A DNA stretch of 64,000 nucleotides from Bremia lactucae. Lineage: Eukaryota; Oomycota; Peronosporomycetes; Peronosporales; Peronosporaceae. Both the position numbers and the translations under genes were made by a program. Positions 52,084 to 63,289 of the stretch are shown here, in pieces. The stretch lies in the NCBI RefSeq assembly GCF_004359215.1, contig NC_090621.1, positions 4,679,426 through 4,743,425 on the forward strand, in the 5' to 3' direction. The notes under the pieces were generated by a model. The model was not told the origin of the DNA. It worked only from the letters and a program-made list of their open reading frames with translations, and searched no databases. Position 1 is the stretch's first letter, and every line of letters starts with the position of its first letter.

Positions 52084-53178
52084 CTACTGCGCTCCTACAT
52101 TTCCCGACCCCTCAGTGGTCGATGTAGAACTCATGCGTCTCGCACGCTGGTTCTTGCTATCGCCCTTTGGGAAGGGAGTCCTCTTGCTGGGCGTCTTCGC
52201 CCCAGCAGCGACCCTGGCACAGCAGCGAGCCATCATATGGCCGCGCTTGCCGCATTTAAAACAGACAACGTTTGCATTGCCCAACTCCATGGGAGTGGCA
52301 TCTGACCTCTCGGCCGACGGCTTATACCAAGCTGTCGCCGAGGCACTGTTGTAGAATTGCTCCTCAACTAAGGCAATTTCGATTGCCTCGTCCATCGTCG
52401 ACGGCACCTTTCTGCAAAGAACGTGTCGCGATGGGCCATGCCGTAGTCCGTTTATAAACGTGGGCACCTTAATGTGCTCCGGAGTCGGACCTACGGTTAT
52501 GGATGCGGACAGCGAGCGCATCTCTTGCACATACTCTTGCAGAGATCGCTTCGCCTGTCGCGCCCCAAAGAAGCGCGCCTGAAGCAACACTTCGTTGTTC
52601 GGCGGCTGGTACATGGCGCGAATCTTATCCTTAAAGATCGCCCATGAGGGGAACGCTTTTCTGTCCGCCATAAGCGCCGAGTAAGCCCACTCTGAGGCCT
52701 TACCGCGCAGATGCGACATAGCGTACGACACCATCCGGCTGTCGTCCTCGATGAGCTGGGCGGCACCACATTCCTCCACGGCTAACAGCCAGTGGACAAT
52801 CGTGTGCGCTATAGTCTCATCGAATTTTGGCGGGTCCATCAGAATGGGCCTCAGCTGATGCGACCGGGCAGAGAGCATCTCAACAGTCCTTTTGAGAGCC
52901 TTGCTCCGAGCCTGCTCATACCTCAGCTCATCCTGAATCTGAGTGACGGACTCCGCCGCATCATGGTTCTGTGCCTCGGACGCGGCCCTCCGCTGTCCGA
53001 GCACGAATGCCTCAAACTGCTCCGACTGAGCAACATGTTGCCAATGAGGACTGCCTAAAAGCCTGGCCAGGGCTTGTTCACCAAGACCTTGCGCCATATG
53101 CCCTGCCACCTCCCGTTGATGTTCGGAAAGGTGGGGGGGGTGACACCATTTGATGTTGAGGCTCATCCTTACGTACAC
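52084..53178 (-). CDS. gag: Family 1 copy 1d: intact Gag with CCHC zinc knuckle
   Basis: An uninterrupted 364-codon frame, the longest in the window. Residues 40-110 are a helical region (QDELRYEQARSKALKRTVEM). The Gag core spans about residues 115-250 (PILMDPPKFDETIAHTIVHW, AMSHLRGKASEWAYSALMAD, MYQPPNNEVLLQARFFGARQ, HIKVPTFINGLRHGPSR). One knuckle, CFKCGKRGHMMARC, lies near residue 312. A basic Ser/Lys tail follows. The start at 53178 (MYVRMSLNIKW) could instead be the Met at 53166. It would form the particle and bind element RNA. It follows the 5' LTR by about 43 bp and precedes protease in a different frame. Confidence 0.88.
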   Translation of the reverse strand: MYVRMSLNIKWCHPPHLSEHQREVAGHMAQGLGEQALARLLGSPHWQHVAQSEQFEAFVLGQRRAASEAQNHDAAESVTQIQDELRYEQARSKALKRTVEMLSARSHQLRPILMDPPKFDETIAHTIVHWLLAVEECGAAQLIEDDSRMVSYAMSHLRGKASEWAYSALMADRKAFPSWAIFKDKIRAMYQPPNNEVLLQARFFGARQAKRSLQEYVQEMRSLSASITVGPTPEHIKVPTFINGLRHGPSRHVLCRKVPSTMDEAIEIALVEEQFYNSASATAWYKPSAERSDATPMELGNANVVCFKCGKRGHMMARCCARVAAGAKTPSKRTPFPKGDSKNQRARRMSSTSTTEGSGNVGAQ

Positions 53179-53221
53179 ACGCAGAGATGCGGGTCATGAG
53201 AAGGTTTTAAGAACTACAAAG

Positions 53222-53751
53222 TGTGGGCGTGCACGTCGAAATTCGGCCACGCTCTAATTAGACACACACCCTAGCACGGCGAGGAAGCGGGTCAACCAGC
53301 TTCTCTTGCGTGCAGTGAGGTAGTTGTGGTAAGCGCCTTAGCGACCTCACCAACGTACTAAGTTCTCTAGTAAAGTGTCGTCACGGGAGCGGTCATCCGG
53401 CTTCTCGTGCGCACATACTTGGTAGAAAGTAGTTTTAAGACTAATTTATATTAATTCGTATTAAATATAAATACCTCTTCTTACCAACCAAATATGTCAT
53501 CTCTGTAGATAACACTAGTATGTATTGCGAGCGTATCGTTCGAGATATCTTGCATAACGGATGACGCTAGGCGTCCTCCCTCCTAATGTGAATGCACCTA
53601 TGTGCATCACATACACAAGGGCTGGTCACAAATGTGAACCAAACCCGAGTGCTGGGTCTAATTACTTTATGTAAGTAATTGACCATCCCCTTAAGTTCCG
53701 AAGTGAACTTATAGGGGACTGTGTACATTAGAGCAACTTAAGTCCGTCACA
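53222..53751 (-). repeat. Family 1 5' LTR (copy 1d)
   Basis: The reverse complement runs from TGTGACGGACTTAAG to GCCCACA, about 530 bp, and aligns with 3503-4007 throughout. It lies directly upstream of the intact Gag. Position 53221 downward should hold the primer site, but it reads CTTTGTAGTTC, a diverged form of TTGGTAGCCC in copy 1e. 53752-53879 hold no gene I can see. Confidence 0.75.
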
Positions 53752-53879
53752 TGGGCCATTTAAGTAATCTGGACCAGTTCATCCTCCTCTTTTTTAATTA
53801 TTAATCGAATTGATTAGTTAGAAGCACTGTCTACTTGAGCGCTTTTTTTAAAAACTGTGTGGCAAGGTGGACCGAATGA

Positions 53880-55960
53880 TTTATTTTGCTCGATGACGAC
53901 TCTTAAATTTTTGGCGTCAAGATAAGTTGAATGCAAATAACAAGAAGTGTATATTCGCTGCAAGCGAAATATCACTTTTCAGATGCATCGTGAGTAAAAC
54001 CTCGTACGCCTGACCCTGAAAAGATCAACGCAATCACCGAGTGGCCAGTATTAGTCGATGTGAAAGGACTTCGAAAAATGTGAAGCGATCATGGAATGCT
54101 GATTATTAGCGTTTCATAAAGGTATCAAGTAATCTAGATGCAATCGCCAACCTTAATTGATGCAGACCGAGATAGACCATTTGATGTGGTTTGTGACGCC
54201 AGCAATTTTGCAATCGGCTCTGCGTTTGTAAAATCTGACTCAGACGGCGCATACGTGTCGTATGCTTCAGGTAAAATCAGCCTCAACCAGCTAAGCATAA
54301 TTATCGGGTGCATGCCAAGGGGCTTTATGCAATGATATATGAGCTGTACACAATAGATCGAAGAAGATTATGACGTCAACGGATGGGAGACTGCTGTTGC
54401 TTGACTTCAGCTAAATTTCGATTCTATGCCGTAGTAGATCGATTCTTAACCGTTTACACGAACAAAACGTCTTTACGCGCGGCCTTAAACAGTCCACACC
54501 TCTTGTGACGAATGGCGAAATAGTCGTATTTTTAGTAAATTATAACTTTGTTGTGGTATATAAATCAGGATGACTAAATCTTGTCGCTGATGCCTTATCG
54601 CGCCGGTCTGGTTTTGAGCCGGCTGCGCCAACTAGCAGCGTGAATAAGTCAGCTGTTACAACACTTCTTTTAAAAATTCTGCTATTGACATTACTCAACG
54701 ACGTTAGAAGGCTATCAAGAGGACAATGATCTTGATAATATGATGGATTACCTCAAAATTCATCAAAACTAAACTTAAAGGGATCGTTAACATCGCGTCG
54801 ATCTTTATTACGCAACGGATTACTGTATTACGCCATCGTTGCTGACGACAAGAGGAGTGTCGTCATTCCCAATTCAATTATTTGCGATTGCGCATTATGA
54901 ATGGGAGTCACGATACACCAAAATTGGGAATCTTGGGCGTGAGAAGACTAACCACACAGCTGTGACGTCTACTGCGTTGCCAGTAAGAAATCGTGCGCAA
55001 GTACATACGTGCTGCCGAGATTTTTCTACGAATGAAGCCTTATCTTTCATCCAGTGCCTCATAACACCTCTGTCTTATCGGGCAGAGTGGAGGAAGTCCG
55101 TACCAACTACTGTCGTCTTCGCATTTCTGAAAGACGCTCAAAAGAATGATGATTTTTTGTAATCGTGGATCGATCAGCAAGACGGCAAATCTTGTTGCCG
55201 TCCCTAGTCGACCACAGCCAAAGGCTGTGCTCGTGGCTTTTTCGACACGATATTTTGACTCCATGTTACCCCATGAGCTAGTTTTAGATCGAGATCTGGT
55301 TCCCGGCAAAGATTTCCATGTTCCGTGTTTCGTGTACTTAAAATGCGGTTGAAATGTCAACATTTGACCCTTTTGTAAACTGTCAGACGGAAACCTGCAA
55401 ATTAAGTCCTTAAAGAGATACTTCGAGGATACGTTCACTAGTTTACAAGTTGGAATGAATTTTTGCTGATGACAGAATTTTCCGTTAACAATTTGTTCCG
55501 TGGACCAAGAAAGTATACAACGTTCTATTTAACGGCTTACGCTAAACCTCTCATACCCACCTTGTTAGAGTGTAACTCGAGTTCAAGAAGGGAAGACTTG
55601 CTCGAGCAAAGACTTATCTGGCTCGCTCCACATTGACTTAACCGTCAATGTGCATATGACGATATTGATCTAATCGACATTAAACAAGTACATATCAGTT
55701 ATAGCAAAACGGCTATTACTGACTTTAAAGGTAATGTATCAGCATCGACCATAACAATATCAGTGAGAGCAATAAAGCTCTTACTAAAGAAGAGAATGGT
55801 ATCTCTGCAGCGCACACCGGAAGCAATGGAAACAAAAATGAGTCAGCAGGTGAATATCTGCAGGGTCAAGAAGCAATGATTCGCTTCGTGTAGCATTCTA
55901 TCCCTGATGCGGTAGAACCGACAGAAACGTAACTTTTACCAAATGGAATAGCAGAGTTTT
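53880..55960 (+). pseudogene. pol: Family 2 copy 2d: RT end, RNase H and integrase (plus strand)
   Basis: RT thumb at about 53965-54080 (KKCIFAASEISLF, DPEKINAITEWPVLVDVKGL). RNase H at 54138-54335 (RPFDVVCDASNFAIGSAFVK) and 54450-54620 (VYTNKTSLRAAL; VADALSRRSG in shifted frame). Integrase zinc domain near 54900-55030 (NLGREKTN), core near 55160-55400 (PRPQPKAVLVAFSTRYFD, LPHELVLDRDLVPGKDF). The remainder to 55960 is decayed C-terminal domain. Stops and shifts throughout. Orientation is opposite to the adjacent 55970-57850 block. Confidence 0.77.
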
Positions 55961-55969
55961 ATTTTATAT

Positions 55970-57925
55970 AGAGTTCACGATGTCACAGCACTTCGAACCT
56001 GGTAACAGGTCGATTTCCTGTCGAGTGCATGTATCCTGAGGCAACTCGCACGGAACGGATTCAGGGAAAATTTGATCAAATCCTTGAATAAAGGATTTAT
56101 TTCAAAGACTCTTAGGATTGGGACGTAAAACGTTTAATCCGAGTCTTCTCATCAAGGACACTTTCGTCCATCTGATCGACGACAATTTCGTCCATGAGCT
56201 GCTGAAAACCGGTGCATTCACAGGAAATACTATTGCCGACCCGATATTAGCCACGTACTTGTCATTCGGGGATAAGTACGCAGAGCTCCTTGACTTTTCC
56301 ACTACGCAGATCTCGGAAGAACCGTTTCAATTCTAGCGTTGGCGATTGAGTTATCTCCAAGGTTAATTTCCGAGACGCTAACAGATTAAGTGGACGAGCG
56401 CCTACACTTGATCCGTTCTTTACTAAGACATTTAATGTCTCAATTTCCCCTTGAGAACTTATTTACAAAGGTATCTGGAAGCCTTTGACCACAGGTTTCT
56501 AGGGATTGATTCCCGCAGACACTTGGGGACATATTCCATTAAGTTTTGTTTGGGAGTATCGTCGCCAGTTGCCTCTAGCTGTGGTTGCGCAGTCACAACA
56601 GGATCCTCTACGATCGAATCTCCAGTCGATCTAGGACTTTCGCACTGTCGCAATAGACAGGCGTTGAATAATTTCTTGGATGTTGCTTTACAAGCAAGCA
56701 ACCTTGTTTAGTACAACTAACTTCTTCGAGTGATCGAGCTTCGACGCTACCTGTACTTGTGCACAGCCGTCGGTAATTATGCCTTGTCACAACGGTGGAC
56801 CTTCGGCGTTGCTTGTGCTTCTATACGGTCGTCGGGATCAAACTCCATAGTGTGATGGGCACTCACACTAAGGTCTTGTGCAGTCATGCTAACGAACGAA
56901 CCACAAGTGAGGCCATCGCACTCCCTCGTAGGACATCCTAACGCTTGTAAACGCTGCAAGACGTTCAATAGATGGTCATCTGGTGAACAAGTGGCAGGCA
57001 TCATCACGGCTTGATGCTGCCAGTTTATGCATGGCTTGTACTTTCTGAGCCAAATTAATCCTAGGATGACATCAAATATGTCATCTTAATCGAGTACGAT
57101 GAAATTATAATCATACTGTTTGGTCTTGAGCATGTATTGGATACCAACTACACGATTCTTTACTGTTACAGATACGCCTGTTCCTAGGCGCACTGTCATC
57201 CTTGCTAGAACGATATCGTGCTCAATTAATTTGAGTATGCGGTCCTCTATCAATAGGCGTCTATTGAAATTGTTCGACGCCCCACGATCGACAAGAGACT
57301 TTAGTGGCAATTTATTTGACACTTTCATTTTTAAGGTGAAAAGGTTTACCTCATCATCTGGGGCAGTAACACACAAGTTTTGTGTGTGAGGAGGAGGTTT
57401 CGTCAAAAGGCCTGAAATTTTTGAGGTTGCTGGATTACTAGGGCGCTCCGCACCTACTGATCCGACCATTTTTTATGATCCACCTCGCCGTTGCGATTTC
57501 GCAACAGCGTCGGATATCGTACTCCGCTGTTCTTCCGAGACGCCAAGAAAAGGGAGGTCCAGAACCTATGAAGCTTTTGTCTGTGGTGAGCGAGAAACCT
57601 CGCTCTCCAAGTCACAAAACGATGAAAAAATGAATCGTTGTCAAAAGACAAGCCGCTACATTTTAAAGTGTAGTGCTTCACGCTTAGTGACTCGAAAGAC
57701 GGAGCGAAGCGATCGAACTCCCGCTAGGTGTCCTTTGAGAGAGTGCGATGACGTCACTTGAGGTTTGGTCGTTAGAACGACTGCACAATACCCCTCCAAT
57801 AATATTTTGACGGCTATGCACAAGCTCTGGCAGTGTCGAAGGTCCCCCATTATGATGTTGAACTAGTGACAGACGCCCGTAAACAAAGAACAGGCAGCGT
57901 TAAAGAACAGCTCCTCAAGTAGGCC
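55970..57925 (-). pseudogene. pol: Family 2 copy 2d: Gag end, protease and spacer (minus strand)
   Basis: The zinc knuckle remnant KHYTLKCSGLSFDN is at 57678. The protease piece 57469-57086 has KMKVSNKLPLKSLVDRGASN, where DRG replaces the catalytic DSG/DCG, then RLLIEDRILKLIEHDIVLAR and GIQYMLKTKQYDYNFIVLD. The spacer follows to 55970, with LEKSRSSAYLSPNDK-like sequence near 56300. This is the front part of pol in the opposite orientation to the pol end at 53880-55960. Confidence 0.75.
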
Positions 57926-58425
57926 CGGTGGATAGAAACAAGGAGGCTTGCTTAGTAAGCAACATTTAAAAAAATCAAACTACTGTCTTTAGAAGACATT
58001 TCGAAAATTTTAGATCGACTAGAGGGTCGATCGTAGAGGATCTCGTTGTGGTAGAGCAACCACAGCTCGGGGCAGTTGTAGATATAGCCCCCCAAATAAA
58101 TAAATAATATGTCTTGAAATACTTGAAGGAATATATCCCCAAGAACCAGAGAAAAGTTTTCAGGAATCTTCGATAAAAATATAGCCCCTGATTCGTACCA
58201 TTCAAGTTGCCTAAGGTTTAATGCACTCGGCACGAGATCAATTTGATAACAGGTTTGAAATACTGTGTCATGAGGAAGTGGCCACTTCCTCGCGAATAAG
58301 CATTGCGGTCAACAAGTTATTTGCCGATTCCGTAGCAGCATGTTATGTTAGGAGGTACATAGCTCTCGAATCCTCTGTTTGCATAAAGCAACATGACGGT
58401 GGCGTGTAGTGCATGAATTCAAAAA
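57926..58425 (+). pseudogene. pol: Family 2 copy 2d: spacer and RT entry (plus strand)
   Basis: The plus strand switches back to sense here. The spacer piece has FRKFRSTRGSIVEDLVVVEQ-like sequence (58010-58075, shared with 56690-56580 in reverse). The RT entry at about 58221-58350 (MHSARDQFDNRFEILCHEEV, INKLFADSVAACYVRR-like) matches the start of RT in copy 2a (22680-22560 in reverse). It ends near 58425. Confidence 0.65.
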
Positions 58426-58429
58426 GTGA

Positions 58430-59055
58430 AATGCTGCAACGGTACCAACTTAGATGCTGATACCGAGAAAGGATGTAATAATTGATGGTATGTCAAAATC
58501 TGCCAACTAATGCATGGCTCGAACTTTCTTTGTCGTGATAATTTAAGAATGACATCAAACTTGTCATCCAATTCCATGATCGATATCGTACTACTTACCC
58601 TTAACCGTGTATTGGATAACATTACACGATTCTTTACCGCTTCCGATGCGCCTCTTGCAAGCGCACTGTCGTCCGCGTTATTATTATTCTTTAATAAGAA
58701 TTTTAGACAAATTCAATCTCTAGTGTAGGTAGGTCACTCGTGATGACCTTGAGCCTACGATCTTTAAGCGATTGGCGTCGAAACAAAATTGTACGACTCC
58801 GCATAATCCATTTGTAACGAATTCCTTTTAGATTTGGTTAGCAAGGTGATGAGGGCGTGATAAGGAGCAGTAACATACAGTAATTATGTGTTTGAGTAAC
58901 TTTATCAAGAGACTTTTAAAATTTCTGGACGTCGCTGGGATCAGTAGAGCGCTTCCGCACCTACTGAGCCCGTCCGTTTTTGTGATATTCCGCCTTGCCG
59001 TTGCGACAGCGTCGGCCCTGCGTCCTCCGCTAATTTAAGCGGGAGATCGGTCGTT
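58430..59055 (-). pseudogene. pol: Family 2 copy 2d: second protease and Gag-end fragment (minus strand)
   Basis: On the minus strand, IMELDDKFDVILKLSRQRKF (58575-58515) is the C-terminal protease block, matching VLDLNDKFAVILGLP of copy 2a. A degenerate protease start and zinc-knuckle region with alternating frames follow up to 59055. It leads into the Gag at 59056. Confidence 0.62.
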
Positions 59056-59760
59056 TTGCTCCGTTTTTCGAGGCTCCGACCACTCATAGGCGTAGCGAAC
59101 GGTCTATTAACAACGATTTCATCATTGCATCGTTTGAAACTTAAAGAGCGAGGATTTTCGCTCTTAACAAAACAAAGATTAAATTATTTCTGGGCTTTCG
59201 AGTTCCTGTCGTCTAGATGTCCATATACCGAATGGGTAAGAGCCTATTTCAGGCTAAAATCCTCATTTTCTGCTACACAGATCACTTGTTTACCGTCTAT
59301 GATTCAGGTCGGAAAAGGTAAATATTGACAGGACCATCAGCAAGACCCTTGATCAACACAGTTACCTGTGTATGTTCGTTTATCAGATGACTCACGATAC
59401 AACTCACTAAGTATTTTATATGTTGGGCATAAGCGTGGGATGCCACGGGAGCTCTTCTCAAGTCTTTGATTCGGCACAGACCCCATACGACCTAAGCACA
59501 AATGGGTCGTGAAAATTTTAGCCCTGGGACTCAAGATTTAGAACGCCTAGCCAAGTCGGACATGCGGAACTTTATTTCCTTCGCATCGTCATCGATGCTG
59601 CAAGCTATAATGGCATCATATAATTCGTTCAGCCATTTAAGCAAGGGGTCGCGTTTGACTGTTTTGAACTTGGAGTTATCACTCTTTAAGATTTTGGGTC
59701 GATGTGAATACGTTAAGCCACCACCAGCATACAAGTGCTGCTATCTAAACTGTTCAAACC
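59056..59760 (-). pseudogene. gag: Family 2 copy 2d: Gag core
   Basis: The piece 59734-59531 reads MYAGGGLTYSHRPKILKSDN, then RDPLLKWLNELYDAIIACSI, DDDAKEIKFRMSDLARRSKS, a Retrotrans_gag-type capsid start. After a shift the piece 59534-59337 continues with MGSVPNQRLEKSSRGIPRLC and PTYKILSELYRESSDKRTYT. This is the only recognisable family 2 Gag core in the window. 59761-60099 is leader or decayed LTR without a gene. Confidence 0.68.
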
Positions 59761-60099
59761 GATAAACACCTTGTAATTTCAACGGATATGGCTGTTAAAA
59801 TTTAACTGGTAGCGAAGCTGACTTCCTAAAGGCAATATCCTCGACGTGCAAGAAGGAGTTTTAATGTGCTACGAATTCTCTGTAAGGAAAGGTTAATACT
59901 ATGGTAGACTTAGTATACGAGATAAATATATTTTTGTAAGTATAATAGTCAATTTGAATTGACTGGATATATTCATTTAACTATTCATTACGGCTCATTA
60001 ATCACCGCTTATAAGCTTCACCAGTGATTTGCGGGCTTATTTTAAAGACTTAATAAATCTATATACAGAATAGACGCATTGTTGCTATAACATAATTTT

Positions 60100-60463
60100 A
60101 ATGGGGTGAATATTAAGGCAAGAAGTTAGTTATCTTCATTGGTTAATTTAAGCTTAAATTAGTCCCGCCAAGCGTTGCTAGACATGATTAGGCGGTGCGC
60201 TCGTAGGCGCATTCGCATAGTTAGCTATAAATACATTTAAGCCAGTCGATAGAAGATCATTACAAACTTATAATATTGATGCAATTTTGTCTCTATACCA
60301 AAGCCTTAGTATCGACCTAAAGTAGCCAAGACTTCTTAGCTTCATACAACCTCCCTCTGCCCGTCACTGTATGTGAAGTAAAATAGGCTCCTCTCTTCAC
60401 CTTCACTGTTATCAGTTAAGATTGGCTAGTACTGTTATCAGTCTAGCGAAAGGTATAACCGGA
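60100..60463 (+). repeat. Family 2 LTR, 5'-truncated (outer of tandem pair)
   Basis: Matches the second half of the LTR at 60454-60958: GGTTAATTTAAGCTTAAATTAGTC, GGCGGTGCGCTCGTAGGCGC, GATAGAAGATCATTAC and the end CAGTCTAGCGAAAGG. Its terminal dozen bases merge with the start of the next LTR. The 5' part is lost or interrupted before 60100. Confidence 0.6.
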
Positions 60464-60958
60464 TGTCACGTTACATGAATATTATTTCCTACAGGAGACA
60501 AAATATTTATATTGTATTAGAGAAAATAATAGAGAAGAACAAAATTGTTTTCTCTAATAAATTTGAGTGAATAGTTCCAATATTACCAAATTTGGAACTG
60601 TTGACGCAAAAAGATATTTGTTATGTCGACTCGTTGATTTATGTTTAAATGAACCATCCCAATCGTCATAAGACACGATTGCGCAGTGCGCAAGTAGGCG
60701 CCATACATAGTTTCTTATTAGTATTAAAAAGTCAGAAGTAGATAGAAGATCGTTACGTAGGAACTTAATATTAATACAGTTATATTTATTCTCTATGCAA
60801 AGCTTAGAAATCACCTTTAGTAGCTAAGACTTCTAAGCAACTTAGAACATTTCTCTCCACGTCGTGTACGTGTAGTAGTCAAGGTGCCCCAACTTCACTA
60901 TAGTCAGTATAGGTAGACGTGTACTGTTATCAGTACTAGCAAAGGGTTTCCCGTTACA
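60454..60958 (+). repeat. Family 2 5' LTR (copy 2e)
   Basis: About 505 bp from TATAACCGGATGTCACG to TTTCCCGTTACA. It aligns with 43490-44010 over its length. It is followed directly by a primer binding site and a Gag start, fixing plus orientation. Confidence 0.75.
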
Positions 60959-60980
60959 CCTGGTAGCACTTCGTCACCCG
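60959..60980 (+). promoter_or_regulatory. Primer binding site of family 2 copy 2e
   Basis: CCTGGTAGCACTTCGTCACC directly after the LTR. TGGTAGCAC would pair with a tRNA 3' end GTGCTACCA. The family 3 site at 12948-12971 begins with the same 13 bases. Confidence 0.62.
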
Positions 60981-61014
60981 TTCAACGGCCTACGCACGTT
61001 CCATCCATCAACGC

Positions 61015-61430
61015 ATGTTGGATGAAGAAGGAGGGAGCTATCAAGATCCCCAACAAGGCGAACACGCAACGCGTGAAAGGTTCACTAATCTGAGTGAAGA
61101 TCGGTCGAACGCATGAGTTCGGTCGTAGGCAGGTCGTATGAGGTCTTTAAGGATCAGCTCAAAAAAACATTCGAGCCGCCATGTGTCAAATTCAGGGCTT
61201 GACCCAAGCTCCTGAATCTGAAGCCGAGCAAGCGTGATCTTCTTGTTTACGCTCAATTTACACGATACTTGGTCAGTTGTCTCGTGACCATCCAATAGAT
61301 GAAGGTAGCTGGGTCTTGCGGACGGTCCTGTAATGACTTGGCTGTTAGGGCTTGAATTAGAGTCGCTCAACAAGCGATCTCTATAGCGGAACTGTAACAG
61401 AGTACACGTATAAGTCATTTACGTGCGATA
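61015..61430 (+). pseudogene. gag: Family 2 copy 2e: Gag N-terminus remnant
   Basis: MLDEEGGSYQDPQQGEHATR, then ERFTNLSEDRSNA, TGA at 61114-61116. The start is supported by the homologous start at 44062. Beyond the stop the sequence continues in decayed form to about 61430, where it meets the family 3 LTR at 61474. The minus-strand frame across 61041-61418 has no match to other copies and is treated as chance. Confidence 0.6.
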
Positions 61431-61473
61431 CTTGATGTGTAATATTGATAGCTTGGATTAATTTAGGATTTTC

Positions 61474-61950
61474 TGTTGCGGTGTTACCTCGCTCCTAATG
61501 TCAGAGGAAGACTTTTAGACTCAGAAAAGATCCTAGTTGTATTGAACTAATGGGTTGAGCAACTCAGGGAGTCGTACAAGCTATTAAAGCTTAAGAAATC
61601 CTAGTTCAAGGGATTCAGGGACTCGTACAACCAGGTGGCAACTAGAGCCTAAGAGGGTATACCTTAGAAAGGTTTCTATCTCTTACAGATCAATGCGCAA
61701 GGCTTAAGAAGGCACTTAACGCTTTAAGATCAAAAGGAAACTGCACTTTATTTAAATATTTAATCTAAAACCTTAGCCTAGCTCATTTTAAGTAGATTTC
61801 GGCCGCCAGATTCATATCTGACGGCGACCACATTTGATACCCATAATAAATGGGATTTACCTAATTAACTATTTTAGAATAGGATAAAACGATATTTTAC
61901 CCATAAAGTAAATGTACCACAATAACGGTTTTCCAACCGATGCCATTACA
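61474..61950 (-). repeat. Family 3 3' LTR (copy 3d)
   Basis: 477 bp. The minus strand runs from TGTAATGGCATCGG to CGCAACA. It aligns with 6208-6686 throughout. The purine tract GATGGAGGAGGG at 61951-61962 precedes it in minus orientation. Confidence 0.78.
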
Positions 61951-62059
61951 CCCTCCTCCATCAGATTGTTGACAGCGAGCGAGAACTATCGCTTCATTTC
62001 CTTTGAGGTTGGAACTTAAACAGCTAACCGTTTGGTTGAGTTTATCGTTCCTTTGTCTC

Positions 62060-63084
62060 ATGACAATCAAGCGTGAGTCACAGACTCTTAGCGCCTTCCT
62101 CGACGATGATGGAATGGTAGACTTTGAAAATCAGACTCCATCAGAGGATGAGGGACACGAGCGTCACTCTTACACGCCTCCTCCTCCGGATAAACGTCGG
62201 CGGGGCTCAAATCTGCTCCCAGAACGTGTTGCCGCTAATGTTTTCAATGCATTGAGCAGGACACGGGACCCTGAGTCCAACATCATTACGAATCCGCTCG
62301 ATAAAGAGCAAGAGCGGGAAATTCTCATTGAGGAACAAGTTCGTCGTCGGGCTGCCAAGAAAGCGAAAAACAAAGCTCATAGTAAATACAGATTCACCTA
62401 ATGCGAAAGAGCGTCTCGAAGAGATCGCGGGTCACAGCGTGGCCGTCTGGAACTCCGGTGCCACGGCGAGGACGCCGGAGGAGATTGCTGCTAGCGACGC
62501 TCTTCATGAGCGATGCCTTGCGCCAAAGGTAATGACGCGAGGTCGTATTTTTATAGTTATTATACTTTTTCTGGTCAGTATCTGACACGTTTACGTGACT
62601 AAACCAATGAGGCTTCGGAAACCTCAATGAGGAAAATCTCGATAGGTTTGTTTCCAAATAAAACAAGAAGAGACAACGAAGTCTCATTTGAGTACTGAGG
62701 CCATCGGGCCCGCCGCCTTCGTAATATTTGGAATATCAGAGAGTCTGCGGATAGGGGTGATGTTCATTTGAAATGGAAGCTTCGCTTCCGTTTTCTAGCC
62801 GAAATTTCAGTGCTTCGGTTGACCGTACAAGCATGGATCGAAGCCGCACCGAGGCTATAGAACCACCTAATCCCACGTCTAGTGGTGGAAAGCGTCGTTT
62901 GACGCGAGTTGACCCTCAGCTTGGCGCTTAAAAATCGTCAACGGCGTACGGGCAATCTTGCCGAAGAGGTGCCTCGAACTCATAAGAGTTTTCAGAAGAG
63001 GGGTTTCCTAGACACTTCACCAGATACTGGTATCTTACGACGACGTCGCGTTAAAAGTTTCTTCACGTGAAATTGAAGATTCCC
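62060..63084 (+). pseudogene. Family 3 antisense accessory ORF (aORF), copy 3d
   Basis: Opposite to pol and starting just inside the 3' LTR, as in copy 3a. The start MTIKRESQTLSAFLDDDGMV is identical to 3a. TPPPPDKRRRG and NALSRTRDPESNI follow. Unlike 3a, the frame runs on past codon 92 into a strongly basic helix (EEQVRRRAAKKAKNKAHSKY) before TAA at 62399-62401. The adjacent frame continues with KERLEEIAGHSVAVWNSGAT and RTPEEIAASDALHERCLAPK to 62585. Further pieces (GGKRRLTRVDPQLGA) lie near 62890. The C-terminal coiled-coil segment is inverted (63085-63240). Confidence 0.58.
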
Positions 63085-63240
63085 TTTAAACGAGATTGCT
63101 GTCGATCCAGCATCGAAAGCCTGTTTTGAACCGCCTCAAAAGAGCTCTAAACCCGAGCAAGGACCTCACGAACAAGTTGTATCTCGTGCTTTAAAGCATC
63201 AAATGCTCTTATCGAGGTTCCGGCCCCCTCTCGCGCTGCT
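63085..63240. other. Inverted ~155-bp segment in the aORF/pol overlap of copy 3d
   Basis: This segment is the reverse complement of its counterpart in copy 3a (about 7829-7985): the GGCCCCCTCTCGCGCTGC end is on the right here and on the left (as GCAGCGCGGGAGGGGGCC) in 3a. The flanks, GAAATTGAAGATTCCC on the left and GAGCCAGCTGGGCATCC on the right, are collinear with 3a. Copy 3c agrees with 3a, so the inversion is derived in 3d. Confidence 0.7.
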
Positions 63241-63289
63241 GGATGCGCGAGCCAGCTGGGCATCCTAGTGAGGGCAGCAATCTGCGGCA

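Noticed and set aside
61041..61418. 125-codon minus-strand frame
   Set aside because: The homologous stretch at 44062-44454 does not keep this frame, whereas the plus-strand Gag start is kept in both.
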